From: Halomonas sp. S3-1-1
GTDB taxonomy: Bacteria > Pseudomonadota > Gammaproteobacteria > Pseudomonadales > Halomonadaceae
Assembly: GCF_023757625.1 (NCBI RefSeq)
Contig: NZ_JALGBZ010000002.1
Span: forward strand, 434,001 to 498,000
Reading direction: 5' to 3'
DNA length: 64,000 nucleotides
Part shown: positions 34,525 through 45,800 of the stretch, in pieces
How positions within the stretch are numbered: the stretch's first letter is position 1
How the letters are laid out: every line of letters begins with the position of its first letter
Made by a program: the position numbers and the translations under genes
The notes under the pieces: model-generated
What the model saw: only the letters and a program-made list of their open reading frames with translations
Told to the model about the DNA's origin: nothing
Database searches by the model: none

Positions 34525-35280
34525 TTATTCAGTACTCGGCTCACTCTCAGCCGCCTCAATCTGCCCACGCCCCTGCATCCAGTGCATCACGCCCCAGCAG
34601 ATCGCGGCCCAGCTCGCGCCGGCGGTCCAACCGGCGAGCACGTCGGTTGGCCAGTGAACGCCTAAATAGACGCGGCTCACGCCCACCAGCAGGGTCAGCA
34701 GTATCGCCAGAATCAGCAGGTACGCTTTTAAGCGTAGCGCGGGCTGGATGCGGATGAGGAGTGCGGCCAACGTCAGGTAGGTCACGGCGGACATCATGGA
34801 GTGGCCGCTGGGAAAGCTCGCGGTGTAGACCATGGCTTCGTGCGGCACAAGATCCGGCCGGGGGCGATCAAAACCCATCTTCATCACGGTGCTGAGCAGG
34901 ATGCCGCCGGGCACCGCCACCAGCGCAAACAGGGCGGCGCGAAAGTGCCTGGCCAGTAGCAGATACCCCAGCGCCCCCAGCGTGAGCATTACCAGCACGC
35001 CCACCCCGCCGAGGGCGGTGAAGTCCCGGCCCATTTCCTCGACCCAGCCCGGGCCGATCGGGTCGTTCAGGTCGGCGGGATTACGCAGGGCGAGCAGCAA
35101 GCGCTCGTCGAAGCTCTGGGTGTCGCCCTCGATGACTTCACCGGCCAGCGCGACGAAGCCCCAAATGCCGCCGGAAATGACCGCCAGGCACAGCAGCAGG
35201 GCGAGTTCGTGGCGGCCGAGCCGAGACAACATGGAAAAGGCCTGTCGCCCCATGTGGCCCATTCGTTTTTGATACGTCAT
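34525..35280 (-). CDS. PAP2 family phosphatase
   Basis: Membrane phosphatase of 251 residues with about six spans. The three catalytic motifs are present: KMGFDRPRP (about residues 137-145), SFPSGHS, and SRVYLGVHWPTD with the phosphate-accepting His. It probably acts on a lipid phosphate such as undecaprenyl diphosphate or phosphatidylglycerol phosphate at the outer face of the inner membrane. I start at ATG 35280 with AAGGGA 8 bases upstream. It is a single gene beside recD and marks the return of GC-rich sequence. Confidence 0.9.
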   Translation of the reverse strand: MTYQKRMGHMGRQAFSMLSRLGRHELALLLCLAVISGGIWGFVALAGEVIEGDTQSFDERLLLALRNPADLNDPIGPGWVEEMGRDFTALGGVGVLVMLTLGALGYLLLARHFRAALFALVAVPGGILLSTVMKMGFDRPRPDLVPHEAMVYTASFPSGHSMMSAVTYLTLAALLIRIQPALRLKAYLLILAILLTLLVGVSRVYLGVHWPTDVLAGWTAGASWAAICWGVMHWMQGRGQIEAAESEPSTE

Positions 35281-35397
35281 TGGCAAATCCCTTGCGTTGA
35301 TAATGTTATACCGCCTCCATCGATGCGGTTTTTTTGTGGCCGAACGTTGTCTTGCTTGAATTCGGTCGTGGGGTTTTAACTTGTCTACCTGGCCGGA

Positions 35398-37689
35398 TCA
35401 AGCCCGCATGACTTCCCGCACCACCGCTTCATTCAAAATGCCGCGCTTGGCTTCCACCACGGTCAGCCACTCGCGGGCGCGGGTGATGCCGGTATAGACG
35501 AGTTCGCGCGTCAAAATCGGGTTGATCGTGGCGGGCAGCAGAAGGGCCGTGTGCACGAACTCGGAGCCCTGGGATTTGTGCACGGTCATCGCGAACACGG
35601 TTTCCACCGAGTGCAGGCGCGAAGGCAGCACCCAGCGGATGGGGTGTGCCGGGTCGCTCGTCGGAAAGGCGACGCGTAACAGCGACTGGCCGGGCGCGCG
35701 CGGGTCCCGCACGGCCAGCGTAATGCCGATGTCGCCGTTCATCAGCTTTAGCGCGTAGTCGTTCTGGGTGACCAGCACCGGGCGGCCCTCGTACCAGCCT
35801 TTTTCCAGCGTGACGTCGTTGGCGCTCAGCCAGCCTTCGCGGCGCAGGGTGTGGGCGATGCGCGGGTTCAAACCTTCCACGCCCCAGGGGCCCTTGCGCA
35901 GCGCGCATAAAAGCTGAAAGCGGCCGTAGGCGGCCAGCACCTGGCCGGCCCAGGCGTCGAATGCGTACGGGTCAGCCTCGAAGGAGGCGCCTTCGGGGCG
36001 CTGGGTGTTCAGCACGTTCAAATAGTGGCGGTAGCCGGTGGGCGGGGCCACGGGCGCGCCCTTGTGGTCGGTGCGGCCTTCGCCGTTTTGCGCAAAGCCG
36101 GCGGGGCTGCCGTCGATCACCAGCGCGTCCAGCGTCGCGTCCCCCTGGCCGCTCGCGCCGCCCAGCACGCGGTGCTGTAAATCCGGGTAGCCCTGGCGCA
36201 GTAGTTGGTTCACCGCCTGCTGTTTGTCACGCTCTCTCATGGCGTGGCCGGGCTGGTTAATCGCCTTCGCCAGCTGGCCGATGCCGCTTTGCTCATTGAA
36301 GCGGTGGCTGACCCGCAGCATGGTGATCGCCTGGTCCAGCGACTGGCCGTGTTCGTCGATGTACTCCGGTGGTATCGGCTGGCCGGTGGCGGTTTCAAGC
36401 CAGGTAGCGGTTGCCGGGGTGTAGTGGGCAGCCTCGGCGCGGCGGCACAGCTCGCCCAGCACCGCGCCGGCTTCCACCGAGGCGAGCTGGTCCTTATCGC
36501 CCAGCAGTACCAGCTGCGCGTTCGAGGGCAGGGCGCTGAGCACGGCGGTCATCATTTCGATATCCACCATCGAGGCTTCGTCGATCACCAGCACGTCCAG
36601 CGCCAGCGGGTTGTGCGGGCCGTGGCGGAAGTGGCGGGTGTCGGGGCGCGCACCCAATAGCCGGTGAAGGGTGGTGACCTCGACGGGAATAGCGCCTTCA
36701 AGAGCGCCTTCAACCTGCTCTTGCAGCAGCGTCTCGAGCGCGGCGGTGGGCAAGCCGCTGACCTGACCGGCGATGGATTCATTGAGCCGCGCGGCGGCCT
36801 TGCCGGTGGGCGCGGCCAGGCGAATACGTAGCGGCTTTTCCGGGGCGTGTGAAAGCCGCAGGGTTTGCAGCAGCGCAAGCAGGCGCACCACGGTGGTGGT
36901 TTTGCCGGTGCCGGGGCCGCCGGTAATCACGGCGAAGCGGCGGCGAGCGGCCAGCGCGCAGGCGGTTTTTTGCCAGTCCAGGGTTTGGGTATTGGTGAAG
37001 AGGGTGTTTAGGGCCCGGGGAAGAAGGTTGGCTGCTGTGGCGTGATCGGGATGACTGGCGTCATCCATCGCCCAGTGAACTGGGCTCCTACCCGTATTCG
37101 CCAGCTCAACTACATCTTCGTTTGCGGTGAGGCGGGTGGCAATTTCCGCGTGCAGGGTTTGCTCGTACTGCCAGTAGCGGCGCAAATACACGCGCGTGTC
37201 GCTTACGACCAGCGGGGTGTTGCCGGGGCCAGTGCTTACCAGCAGTGGGTGATCGAGCGCGGCCTGCCACTCGGCAAGCGTCAAGGTGTCGAGCAGCGCG
37301 CTTGGCAGCAGGGGCGGCTCGATCAGGTCGTCGCCTTCCGGCGGCAGCGACAGGGCGAAATCCGGCGCTTCCAGGGTGGCGGCCAACTCCAGGCACACGT
37401 GTCCACGGCCGAGCTGATGGCTGGCAAGTGCCGCCGCCAGCAGCAAAAGCGCCGGGGCGTCTGGCGCTTCGGTCAGCAGAAAGCGCGCCAGCGCCCGGTC
37501 CAGATCGCGCAGCCAGCCCCGCGCCACCCAGCGCTCGAGCAGATCGAGCAGCGCCTGGGGCTCAACAAGGGCGGCGTGCGGCGCGGTGGTTGCGGCGGGC
37601 GCGGCATCGGCGCTGGGCTCGCGCGGGGCGGGCTCGTCCGCTTGGGGCGCATCGAAAAGATCGAAGGTTTGCGTGTCCTTGCGGCTCAT
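35398..37689 (-). CDS. recD: Exodeoxyribonuclease V subunit alpha
   Basis: The fast 5'-3' helicase of RecBCD, 763 residues from ATG 37689. A longer open frame to 37986 runs into recB and is rejected. Walker A GGPGTGKT is at residues 257-264. LVIDEASMVD gives the Walker B/DEA box and MTVHKSQGSEF is motif V/VI. A low-complexity acidic and Ala-rich stretch covers about residues 10-45. The start overlaps the recB stop by 4 bp, so the two are translationally coupled. The gene order recB-recD is as in E. coli. Confidence 0.97.
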   Translation of the reverse strand: MSRKDTQTFDLFDAPQADEPAPREPSADAAPAATTAPHAALVEPQALLDLLERWVARGWLRDLDRALARFLLTEAPDAPALLLLAAALASHQLGRGHVCLELAATLEAPDFALSLPPEGDDLIEPPLLPSALLDTLTLAEWQAALDHPLLVSTGPGNTPLVVSDTRVYLRRYWQYEQTLHAEIATRLTANEDVVELANTGRSPVHWAMDDASHPDHATAANLLPRALNTLFTNTQTLDWQKTACALAARRRFAVITGGPGTGKTTTVVRLLALLQTLRLSHAPEKPLRIRLAAPTGKAAARLNESIAGQVSGLPTAALETLLQEQVEGALEGAIPVEVTTLHRLLGARPDTRHFRHGPHNPLALDVLVIDEASMVDIEMMTAVLSALPSNAQLVLLGDKDQLASVEAGAVLGELCRRAEAAHYTPATATWLETATGQPIPPEYIDEHGQSLDQAITMLRVSHRFNEQSGIGQLAKAINQPGHAMRERDKQQAVNQLLRQGYPDLQHRVLGGASGQGDATLDALVIDGSPAGFAQNGEGRTDHKGAPVAPPTGYRHYLNVLNTQRPEGASFEADPYAFDAWAGQVLAAYGRFQLLCALRKGPWGVEGLNPRIAHTLRREGWLSANDVTLEKGWYEGRPVLVTQNDYALKLMNGDIGITLAVRDPRAPGQSLLRVAFPTSDPAHPIRWVLPSRLHSVETVFAMTVHKSQGSEFVHTALLLPATINPILTRELVYTGITRAREWLTVVEAKRGILNEAVVREVMRA

Positions 37690-40600
37690 GCGGTGGCCTC
37701 CAGGGGGGCGCCGGTGAACAGGGCGTCCAGCGCTTCGATCAGCGCGATGGGCGCGGGCTCGGCGTAAACGCCACGGCCCAAGCTTAAACTGCCGCGCAAA
37801 AATACGGTGAGCGAGCCGCCCAAGTGGCGGTGCGGGTCGTAGTCGCTCAGGCGCGCTTTTAACAGCCGGTGCAGGGCGAGCAGGTAGAGCGCGGCCTGCA
37901 GATCGTAGCGTTTTTCCAGCAGCGCCTGGCGTAGTGCCTCCTGCTCGTAGGCGGCGTCCGTCGGCCCCAGGTAGTTGGATTTCCAATCCAGCACGTAAAA
38001 ACGGCCGTCGTGCTCGAAGGCCAGGTCGATGAACCCCTTGAGCATGCCGTTGAGCGTGTCTCGGTCCAGCGCCGGGCGGGCGTGGCCGGGCAAAAGGTGG
38101 CGGCTCACCAGCGCGTCGATCCGGCGGGTATCCACCGCTTTCGCGGCCAGCCAGAACTCCAGCTCCACCTGATAATCACTAAGCTCGGTCAGCGCCACGC
38201 TTTGCGCCCCGCCAAGCGGCAGGGGCGTGGCCAACAGCGCCTTTAGCCAGCCGGAAAGCGGCGCTTGCCACACCTGCCAGCCGCGAAGCTGCACCCGGCG
38301 CCAGAGCATGTCCTCGAAGGCCTCGCTATTTTCCAGCGCCGTAGAGAAGCCGGTGCGGCCCGCCCACTCCAGAAGGCCGTGCAGAAAGGTGCCAGGCCCA
38401 GGCCCGCGGGGGAACTTGTGCAGGTGAAAGGCCTGAGGCTCGGCCAGGTCCTGGGGTTCATCGAGCACCTCGAACGCGGTGGCTTCCTGGGCGGTGGTGG
38501 GCTCCAGCGGCGCGCTCGAAGGCGCGGTGAGCGTGCCGGAAAGGCGCAGCGCCGAATAGCTGGCGATCCACCAGTGCTCGCGGGCCGGTCGCGTTGGCAC
38601 GCGGGCGTGGCCCAGCGTTTCGCTATCCAGCGCCGGGGCCAGCCGCAGCGCGGTGGGCGCCGGCGGCTCGGCCACGTGGATATCGCTGCCTTTCGCCAGC
38701 GCTTCCAGCGCCGTGACCAGCGCGGCGGGGTCGATGGGCTCGCCCGCGTTCAATAGATACCCCACCGCGCTCGCCTCCCCCTCCTTCAGCGGCGCCAGGC
38801 CCAGCCAGGTCGCGTGGCGGGCGCGGGTCAGCGCCACGTACAGCTTGCGTAAATCCTCGCCCAGCCGTTCGCGCTCGGCAATGGCCAGTACGTCCTCGTC
38901 GGCGTTCAGGCTGAGCCGCAGCTGGCCGTCAGCATCGTGCCAGCGAAGCGGCAGGTCGTCCGCCTTCACCGGTCGGTGGTTCTGGATGAAGGGCAGAAAC
39001 ACCAGCGGGTACTCGAGGCCCTTGGACTTGTGGATGGTGACCACTTTGACCAGGTCCGCGTCGCTTTCCAGGCGCAGCTTATGGCTGTCGTTCTGGCTAT
39101 CCGGGTCGGCAATGGCCTCCATCAAAAAGCGGATCAGGGCGTGCTCACCGTCGAGCTCCTGGCTTGCCTGCTGTAAAAGCTCGCCCAAGTGGAGCAGGTC
39201 GGTGAGTAAGCGCTCGCCGTCCTCGAACTCGGCAAGAAGCCGGGCGGGGATCTCGAAGTCCGCCATCAGGCGGCGCACCAGCGGAAGCACCCCCTGGCGC
39301 TGCCACAGGCGGTGGTAGTGGCCGAACTGCACCACGCGGGCTTCCCAGGCCAGCTCGTTTTGCTGCAGGTGGTCGAGCTCGGATAGTGACAGCCCCAGCG
39401 CGGGCGTGGCCAGTGCGGCTCTCAGGTGCGCTTCGGCCTGGCGCGAGCTTGCCAGCGGCTCGGCGCAGGCGCGCAGCCACCGCTCTACTTGGGCGGCCAT
39501 GGGTGAGGCAAACACCTTGTCGTGGTCCGACAGGTACACGCTTTTCACCCCGCGGCTCGCAAGCGCCAGGCGAATCGCGCGCGCCTCGCTCAGGCCGTTG
39601 ACCAGCACCGCCATGTCGGAGGGCTTCAGGGGCGTCAGGCCCTGCTCGCTCTCAAAGCCGCTTTGGCCGCGGCGGCCCGCGTCCAACAGCGCAGCCATAT
39701 GAGAGGCGCAGCGTTCGGCCATCTCGGTCTGGTAGGCGGTTTTGGACAGCGGCTCGTCCCTTGAAAGCGGCCAGAGCGTCATCGCGGCAAGCGGGGTGCC
39801 TTCGTGCACCAGCTGCTCCTTGCGGCCCCGGGCGTCCACCGGCAGAAACGGCAGCGGGTTGTCGCCGTGCGCGTCGCGAAACAAAAACGCGCCGCGCGGG
39901 TGCGCGTCGGCGTAGCGGAAACAGTGGTTGACCGCCTCGACCATGGCGCGGGTCGAGCGAAAGTTGGTCGACAGAGTCACGTGGCGGCCGTCGGTGTCCT
40001 GGCGGGCCTGCAGGTAGGTGAAGATATCCGCGCCGCGAAAGGCGTAGATCGCCTGCTTGGGGTCGCCGATCAGCAGAACCGCGCTGTCGCGGCCTGGGGT
40101 CGCTACCCGGTAGACCGCGTCGAAAATACGGTACTGCACCGGGTCGGTGTCCTGGAACTCGTCGATCAGCGCCACCGGAAACTGGCGGCGGATCTGGGCG
40201 GCCAGCGCCTCACGGTTGGGGCCTTGAAGTGCCCGGTCCAGATGGGTCAAAAGCTCCGTAGGGCCCATTTCGGCGCGGCGCTGCTGCTCGCGCTCCAGGC
40301 GCACCTTGCACCACTGCACGGCGTGAATCAGAAGATCGCTGTGGGGCTCGGGTAATGTATCGAGGGCGGGCTTGAGCGCCCCCAGCGCCTGCCAGGCCTC
40401 TCCGCAGGGCGGCTCGCCCTCTTTCCAGATCTCCGCCATGCCTTCCGGCGTCAGGCGTTTCCAGGCGGCATCGGTCAGCGCCGGGCGCTCCTGGTCGCTT
40501 TGGGCCCACTCCTTGAGTGCCCCCAGCCAGTTGGCGCGGCTTTTGGCGTTGAAGCTCTGGCCCTTGAACGCCTTGGCCTTCGCTGCTTCTTCCAGTGTCG

Positions 40601-41342
40601 GCACCAGCTCGTCGAGCCATTCAGGCCATGGGGCTTTTAGCGCCGCCAACGCCTCGCGCTTTTGCGCCTCCACCGCGGCCAGGGTCACTTCGGGGGCCGG
40701 GCGCGGCTCTCCCAGCGCCTCGCACTCCGCCAGCAGCCGTGTAAGGGTTTCATGCAGCGCTTTCGGCGATGCCCAGTAGCGGGTGATATGGCCCAGGGCC
40801 TCGACATCCAGCGGGTAGTAGAAGGTGCGCCAGTAGTCGCGCACCACCTCCTGCTCGAGCTCACGCTGGTCGTTTTCCAGGTTCAGCGAGAAGAGGCTGC
40901 CGCTGTCGAAGGCGTGCTCGCGCAGCATCCGGTAGCACCAGCTGTGAATGGTCGATACCGCCGCTTCGTCCATCCACTCGGCGGCCAATTCCAGCCGCCG
41001 GGCGCAGGCGGGCCAGGCGCCTTCATCGTACTGGGCGCGAAGCTCACACAGCAGGTCGTCGTCCTGGGCGCCGCGAAACACTGCCGCGGCTTCTACCAGC
41101 CGTGCGCGAATACGCTCGCGAAGCTCCTGGGTGGCGGCGTTGGTGAACGTGACCACCAGAATTTCCGGCGGCGTGAGCGGGCGCTGGTAGGCGGTGTCGT
41201 CGTCGGTGGCGTGCCCGCCCAGCACCAGGCGCACGTATAAAAGCGCGATGGTGAAGGTCTTGCCGGTGCCGGCGCTGGCCTCGATCAAGCGGCTGCCGTG
41301 TAGCGGCAGGCGCAGTGGGTCGAGCGGGGCGGGTTGGCTCAT
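37686..41342 (-). CDS. recB: Exodeoxyribonuclease V subunit beta
   Basis: Helicase-nuclease subunit of RecBCD, 1218 residues from ATG 41342 with GGAGACC 3-6 bases upstream. Walker A is ASAGTGKT at residues 22-29. ALIDEFQDTDPVQYRIFD is the UvrD-like Walker B region, and TIHKSKGLEYPLVFLPF is motif V. The C-terminal nuclease domain keeps FIDLAFEHDGRFYVLDWKSN at about residues 1100-1120 with the metal-binding Asp and Lys. It is the 3'-5' helicase and the single nuclease active site of the complex. It is divergent from pncB. Confidence 0.97.
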   Translation of the reverse strand: MSQPAPLDPLRLPLHGSRLIEASAGTGKTFTIALLYVRLVLGGHATDDDTAYQRPLTPPEILVVTFTNAATQELRERIRARLVEAAAVFRGAQDDDLLCELRAQYDEGAWPACARRLELAAEWMDEAAVSTIHSWCYRMLREHAFDSGSLFSLNLENDQRELEQEVVRDYWRTFYYPLDVEALGHITRYWASPKALHETLTRLLAECEALGEPRPAPEVTLAAVEAQKREALAALKAPWPEWLDELVPTLEEAAKAKAFKGQSFNAKSRANWLGALKEWAQSDQERPALTDAAWKRLTPEGMAEIWKEGEPPCGEAWQALGALKPALDTLPEPHSDLLIHAVQWCKVRLEREQQRRAEMGPTELLTHLDRALQGPNREALAAQIRRQFPVALIDEFQDTDPVQYRIFDAVYRVATPGRDSAVLLIGDPKQAIYAFRGADIFTYLQARQDTDGRHVTLSTNFRSTRAMVEAVNHCFRYADAHPRGAFLFRDAHGDNPLPFLPVDARGRKEQLVHEGTPLAAMTLWPLSRDEPLSKTAYQTEMAERCASHMAALLDAGRRGQSGFESEQGLTPLKPSDMAVLVNGLSEARAIRLALASRGVKSVYLSDHDKVFASPMAAQVERWLRACAEPLASSRQAEAHLRAALATPALGLSLSELDHLQQNELAWEARVVQFGHYHRLWQRQGVLPLVRRLMADFEIPARLLAEFEDGERLLTDLLHLGELLQQASQELDGEHALIRFLMEAIADPDSQNDSHKLRLESDADLVKVVTIHKSKGLEYPLVFLPFIQNHRPVKADDLPLRWHDADGQLRLSLNADEDVLAIAERERLGEDLRKLYVALTRARHATWLGLAPLKEGEASAVGYLLNAGEPIDPAALVTALEALAKGSDIHVAEPPAPTALRLAPALDSETLGHARVPTRPAREHWWIASYSALRLSGTLTAPSSAPLEPTTAQEATAFEVLDEPQDLAEPQAFHLHKFPRGPGPGTFLHGLLEWAGRTGFSTALENSEAFEDMLWRRVQLRGWQVWQAPLSGWLKALLATPLPLGGAQSVALTELSDYQVELEFWLAAKAVDTRRIDALVSRHLLPGHARPALDRDTLNGMLKGFIDLAFEHDGRFYVLDWKSNYLGPTDAAYEQEALRQALLEKRYDLQAALYLLALHRLLKARLSDYDPHRHLGGSLTVFLRGSLSLGRGVYAEPAPIALIEALDALFTGAPLEATA

Positions 41343-41545
41343 GAGGTCTCCGGGCGCGGCGGGAAAAGGCGCCCGGAGGCGCAGGTTTGGCACTATATCG
41401 CGATGGTTTGAGGGGATCAAAAGGCGGGCAGCGCTTGCCCGGGCTGTGAGTAAGGCCCGTCACCTGCTAATCTTGTCGGCCAGCCCCGCCAGTCCGGTCC
41501 TGAAATGCCGCGGGGGCACCTGGTTCATGCTGACGATGAGACCCC

Positions 41546-42739
41546 ATGCTGACATCGCTTCTCGATAACGATTTTTATAAGATCACGATGCAAAACGCCG
41601 TGATCAAGCGCTTTCCCTACGCCCACGCGCACTACGCGTTCATCAACCGGGGCGAGCATCGCTTCCCTGACGGGTTCGGCGCGGCACTTCGCCGGGAAGT
41701 GGACAAGATGGCCTCGCTTGCGCTTACCGAGGACGAGAAGCGTTATCTGGAAACCACCTGCCCGTATCTCGATCCCACCTATCTCGATTTTCTCGCCGGG
41801 TTTCGCTACGACCCCTCCGAGGTGATCGTCGAGCAGCAGGGCAGCGAGGTATCGGTGGTCATCGAAGGCCCCTGGTATCGCACCATTTTGTGGGAAGTGC
41901 CGCTGATGGCGCTGATCAGCGAGCTTTGGTACGTGCTGCGCGAGGAGCACGCCCCGGATAACACCGCAGAGCTGATCGAAGAGCGCACCCGGGAGAAGAT
42001 CGAGCACTACCGCGATCTGGGCCTCAAGATCGCCGAGTTCGGCACCCGCCGGCGCTTTTCGTTTGCGGTGCACGACCGGGTCGTGGGCGCGCTTCGCCAC
42101 TACGGCGGCGATACCTTCACCGGTACCAGCAACGTGCTGCTGGCCATGCGCCACGGGGTGAAGCCGATCGGCACCCATGCCCACGAGTGGTTCATGTTCC
42201 ACGGTGCGCGCTTTGGCTTCAAAATGGCCAACAGTCTGGCGCTCGAGCACTGGGTGGACGTTTACCGCGGCGATCTCGGCATCGCGCTGACCGATACCTT
42301 CACCTCGAAAGCGTTTTTCGAAAGCTTCGACAAGAAGTTCGCCAAACTCTTCGACGGCGTGCGCCACGATAGCGGCGACCCGGTGGAGTTCGCCAAGGCG
42401 ACCATCGAGCACTACAAGCGCCTGGGCGTGAACCCGCAAACCAAAACGATCATCTTCTCTGATGCGCTGACGCCGGAGCGGGTCGAGCGCATCCAGGCGT
42501 TCTGCCAGGGGCGCATTGGCACCGCCTTTGGCATCGGCACCAACTTCACCAACGATGTCGGCGTCGAGCCGATGAACATGGTGATCAAGATGGTCAAGGC
42601 GCGCCCGGAAGGGCAAGGGTGGCTGCCGGTCATCAAGCTTTCGGACGTGCCGGACAAGCACACCGGGGACCCGGACATGATCGCTCTGGCCAAACGCATT
42701 TTGTCGCTAAGCCACGCCACGCCGGAAACCTGCCCCTGA
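41546..42739 (+). CDS. pncB: Nicotinate phosphoribosyltransferase
   Basis: Enzyme of the Preiss-Handler NAD salvage route, turning nicotinate and PRPP into nicotinate mononucleotide; 397 residues, as in E. coli PncB. Conserved segments are visible: LTSLLDNDFYKITMQNAVIK at the N-terminus, IGTHAHEWFMFH with the phosphorylated His, and FDGVRHDSGDP. It lies on the opposite strand between recB and recC, splitting the rec cluster. The ATG is close to a weak GAGA site. Its 3' end is followed by a hairpin that overlaps the recC end. Confidence 0.97.
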   Translation: MLTSLLDNDFYKITMQNAVIKRFPYAHAHYAFINRGEHRFPDGFGAALRREVDKMASLALTEDEKRYLETTCPYLDPTYLDFLAGFRYDPSEVIVEQQGSEVSVVIEGPWYRTILWEVPLMALISELWYVLREEHAPDNTAELIEERTREKIEHYRDLGLKIAEFGTRRRFSFAVHDRVVGALRHYGGDTFTGTSNVLLAMRHGVKPIGTHAHEWFMFHGARFGFKMANSLALEHWVDVYRGDLGIALTDTFTSKAFFESFDKKFAKLFDGVRHDSGDPVEFAKATIEHYKRLGVNPQTKTIIFSDALTPERVERIQAFCQGRIGTAFGIGTNFTNDVGVEPMNMVIKMVKARPEGQGWLPVIKLSDVPDKHTGDPDMIALAKRILSLSHATPETCP

Positions 42740-42776
42740 TCGAGCCGAAAGCGGCTCGCACTTTGAAACGCCACGC

Positions 42777-42803
42777 GGCGGGCTTTTAACGCCCGCCTTT
42801 TTT
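42777..42803 (+). terminator. Terminator after pncB, overlapping the recC end
   Basis: GGCGGGC (42777-42783) pairs with GCCCGCC (42791-42797) over a 7-base loop and is followed by TTTTTTAT. The right arm and T-tract lie in the last codons of the convergent recC. A second hairpin, CGAGCCG-AAAG-CGGCTCG at 42741-42758, precedes it. Confidence 0.75.
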
Positions 42804-45800
42804 ATCGCTGCTCTTGCTACTTCTCTCGCCACTTCTCTTGTCACCCTTGACCGCCTTGAATAGTGGGGCGTAGAGATGCTCGACCAGCTCAGCAAACCCC
42901 TCATTCATGGCGGTACGGGCGCTGTAAAGCTGCTCGAAGCTCGGCCACTGGTGGGCGAGATAAGCGCTTTGGGACACATCACCTCTGAGGTAACGCCCGC
43001 CCTCATAGGCGCTCTCGGCGGCGGCGTACGCGGGGCTGTCCCGGTCGCTCTCTACCGTGCCGAGTTTGCCCAGCCACTCGAACCCGGCTTGGGTTGCCAG
43101 CGGCAGCGGCCCCTGCTGGCCCTGGCGCCAGGCGTCGAGCTGGGTGGCCAGGTGCGCCTTCGCGGTGTCGCGCGCTACCGGCTCGAATGTGACGCTACCG
43201 GCTTTCGAGATCAGCTCGGTGGTCATGGGGGCGTCCAAATTGCCCGCCAGGTGCGCGACCCAGTGGCGCAGCAGGTGGTGCCACTGGTATTTGCTCTGCT
43301 TTACAAGGCTCGAGCTTAAAAGCAGCACCCGGCAGCGCTCATCGACGTCGTTCACGCGCACCTCGCCCAGCCAGTCCTCGAGTGTTGGGCTTTGATCCGG
43401 GGCGAGCCACACCCGTTGGGCGGCGCTCTGTTGGTACGGCCAGGCGGCCAGCATCTGCTCGTACTGTTCGAACAGCGCCTCCATCGGCTCGGCGAGAGAG
43501 GCGCGCATGCGCTCGCCAAAGGCGCCGATCGCAAGCACGCCCTGGCCCTGAAAACGCGAGAGCTGCTCGTTGAGCGCCTCGATGCGCGGCTCATTGCTGT
43601 CGACCGCGCGGCGCTGGGCGGCGATCAGCCGGTCCTGAAGCTGCCAGTTCTGCAGGCCGTCCAGCGCAAAGGGTTCGGCATCGAGCTCGGCAATCGCTTC
43701 CTGCTCGAAGTAGACGCCCAAGCGCGTATTGAAAAAGCTCTTCACCGGCTCGCGCAGAAAGCTGCCCAGCTGGGCGAGGTTGAGCGTAGCCGGCTCGCTC
43801 TCGGCGGGAGGCGGAAGTGGCGGCGTGTGACGGGCGCTCTGCGCAGTGTGCACCTCGCGCCACTCGTGGGCGTAGGTGAACAGCGCATCGTCCTGGACGA
43901 AGTAGCGCCGGCTGAAGGGCTGCAGCGGGTGCTCGGTGGTCAGCCGCGCTAGAAGGTCATTGCCGTCGTGCTGCCAGCCGGCTTCCACATGTTCGCGCAG
44001 TTGGCCGACCAGCACCGACGGCGGAAGCGGGGCGTTATCGATCTGGCTTTTGCCGACCCAGCTCACATAGAGCTGGTCGCGGGCGGAAAGCAGCGCTTCG
44101 AGAAACAGATAGCGGTCGTCCTCGCGCCGCGAGCGGTCGCCGGGGCGGTAGTCGCCGCCCATCAGGTCGAAATCCAGCGGCGGCTGGGAGCGCGGATACT
44201 CCCCGTCGTTCATCCCCAGCAGGCACACCCGCTTGAAGGGAATGGCGCGCATTGGCATCAGCGTTGCGAAGTTGACGGCGCCGGCTAGAAAGCGCTGGGA
44301 AAGGCTGTGCTCGTCGATCTGCGACAGCCAGTGTTCGCGCACCATGGAGAGCGGAAGCGCATCATCGAGCGCGGCTTCCTGGGTGCTCTCGAGCATCTGC
44401 TGCAGGCCGTTTTCGAGCTTTGCCAGCATGACGCTTTCCGCCGGGTCGTCGGTGAGAAAGAAGGTTTCCAACAGCGCGCGCAGTCGCGCCACCCAGGTGG
44501 TGGCGTCTGCCGGCTCGCAAAAGCGCTCCCAAGTGGCTTCGAGTTTTTCCAAGAGTGTGGCCAGGGGCCCGGCCAGGCGCGCCTCCAGCCCGCCGATATC
44601 GTCAAACGGCTCGATGCCCTGCCAAGCGCCGGCCTCGCCCACGCTGTAGCCCAGCAAAAGCCGTCGAAGGCCAAAGGTCCAGGTGTTCTGGGCGAGCCCG
44701 CCGGGCAGCTCCAGATGCGCTCTGGCGCGGGCGTTCAACCCCCAGCGAATGCCCGCGCCTTCCATCCAGCGCTCCAGCGTAGGCAGGTCGCGCTCCTCGA
44801 GCCCAAAGCGCTGGCGCAGCGCCGGCACGTCGAGCAGGTCCAGCACGTCGCTGGTGGAAAGCCGAAGCTCCGGCAGGCGCAGCAGTTTCTCCAGCGCGAT
44901 CATCAGCGGCAGCCGGTGGCGGCTGGCCTGATCCGACAGCGTATGCGGGATGAAGCGCGGGTCGTCCTGACTGAGCTGGCCGAACACCGCCTCGATGTGC
45001 GGCGCGTAGCGGTCGATGTCCGGCAACATGACGATGATGTCCCGCGGGCGCAGGTTCGGATCACGGCTGAACGCGGCCAGCAGCTGGTCGTGCAGAATCT
45101 CGACCTCGCGCTGGGGGCCGTGGGCGATGTGAAAGACGATCGAGTCGTCGGTATCACCTGGGGCTGGCCAGTGCTCGCGGGTCTCAGACACCGGGCGCAG
45201 CTCGCGGATATCGTCCTGAAGCTGGCTCAAGAGTGTGCCGCCACCTTCCAGCGAGAAGGGCTCGAACATGTCGATGCGCAGCGCGCGCTGCTCGAAAAGG
45301 CTCTGATAATCGCCGGTGTCGTCGTGCTCGTCGATCAGGCGCAGGTAGTCGCGGCCCTGCTTGCCCCAAGCGGCGAGCAGCGGCTGGGCGTGCAGGTGCA
45401 GCGCACCTTCGGCGTCGCCGGTGCCGAGTACGTCGAGCGCCTCCGGCATGCCCTCCTTGCGCCGCTGGCGGTAGCGGCTGGCGCGCAGTAGATCCTTGTG
45501 CTCGATGATGTCCGCCCAGTAGTACTGGCAGGGGTTATGCACGCAGAGCACGATCTGACAGCAGCGCGAAAGCGCGGCGAGCGCCTCGAGCGTTTGGCTG
45601 GGTAGCGACGAAATGCCGAAGATGATCAGCCGCCGGGGCACGCCCGGGGGGCAGGCCTGGCCTTCCAGATGTTCGGTGGCCTCGAGAAAGCGCTGGTGAA
45701 CGCTCGCCCGGCTGCTTTCGAGCCCGCTGTGCCCCTGGGTGGCGGCCACGTCCTCTCTAAGCCTTCGCCAAAGCGCGGGCTGCCAGCGCTGGTGCTCTTC

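Noticed and set aside
34468..34665. 65-codon frame over the inverted repeat
   Set aside because: It overlaps the antisense of the PAP2 gene and has no recognisable product.
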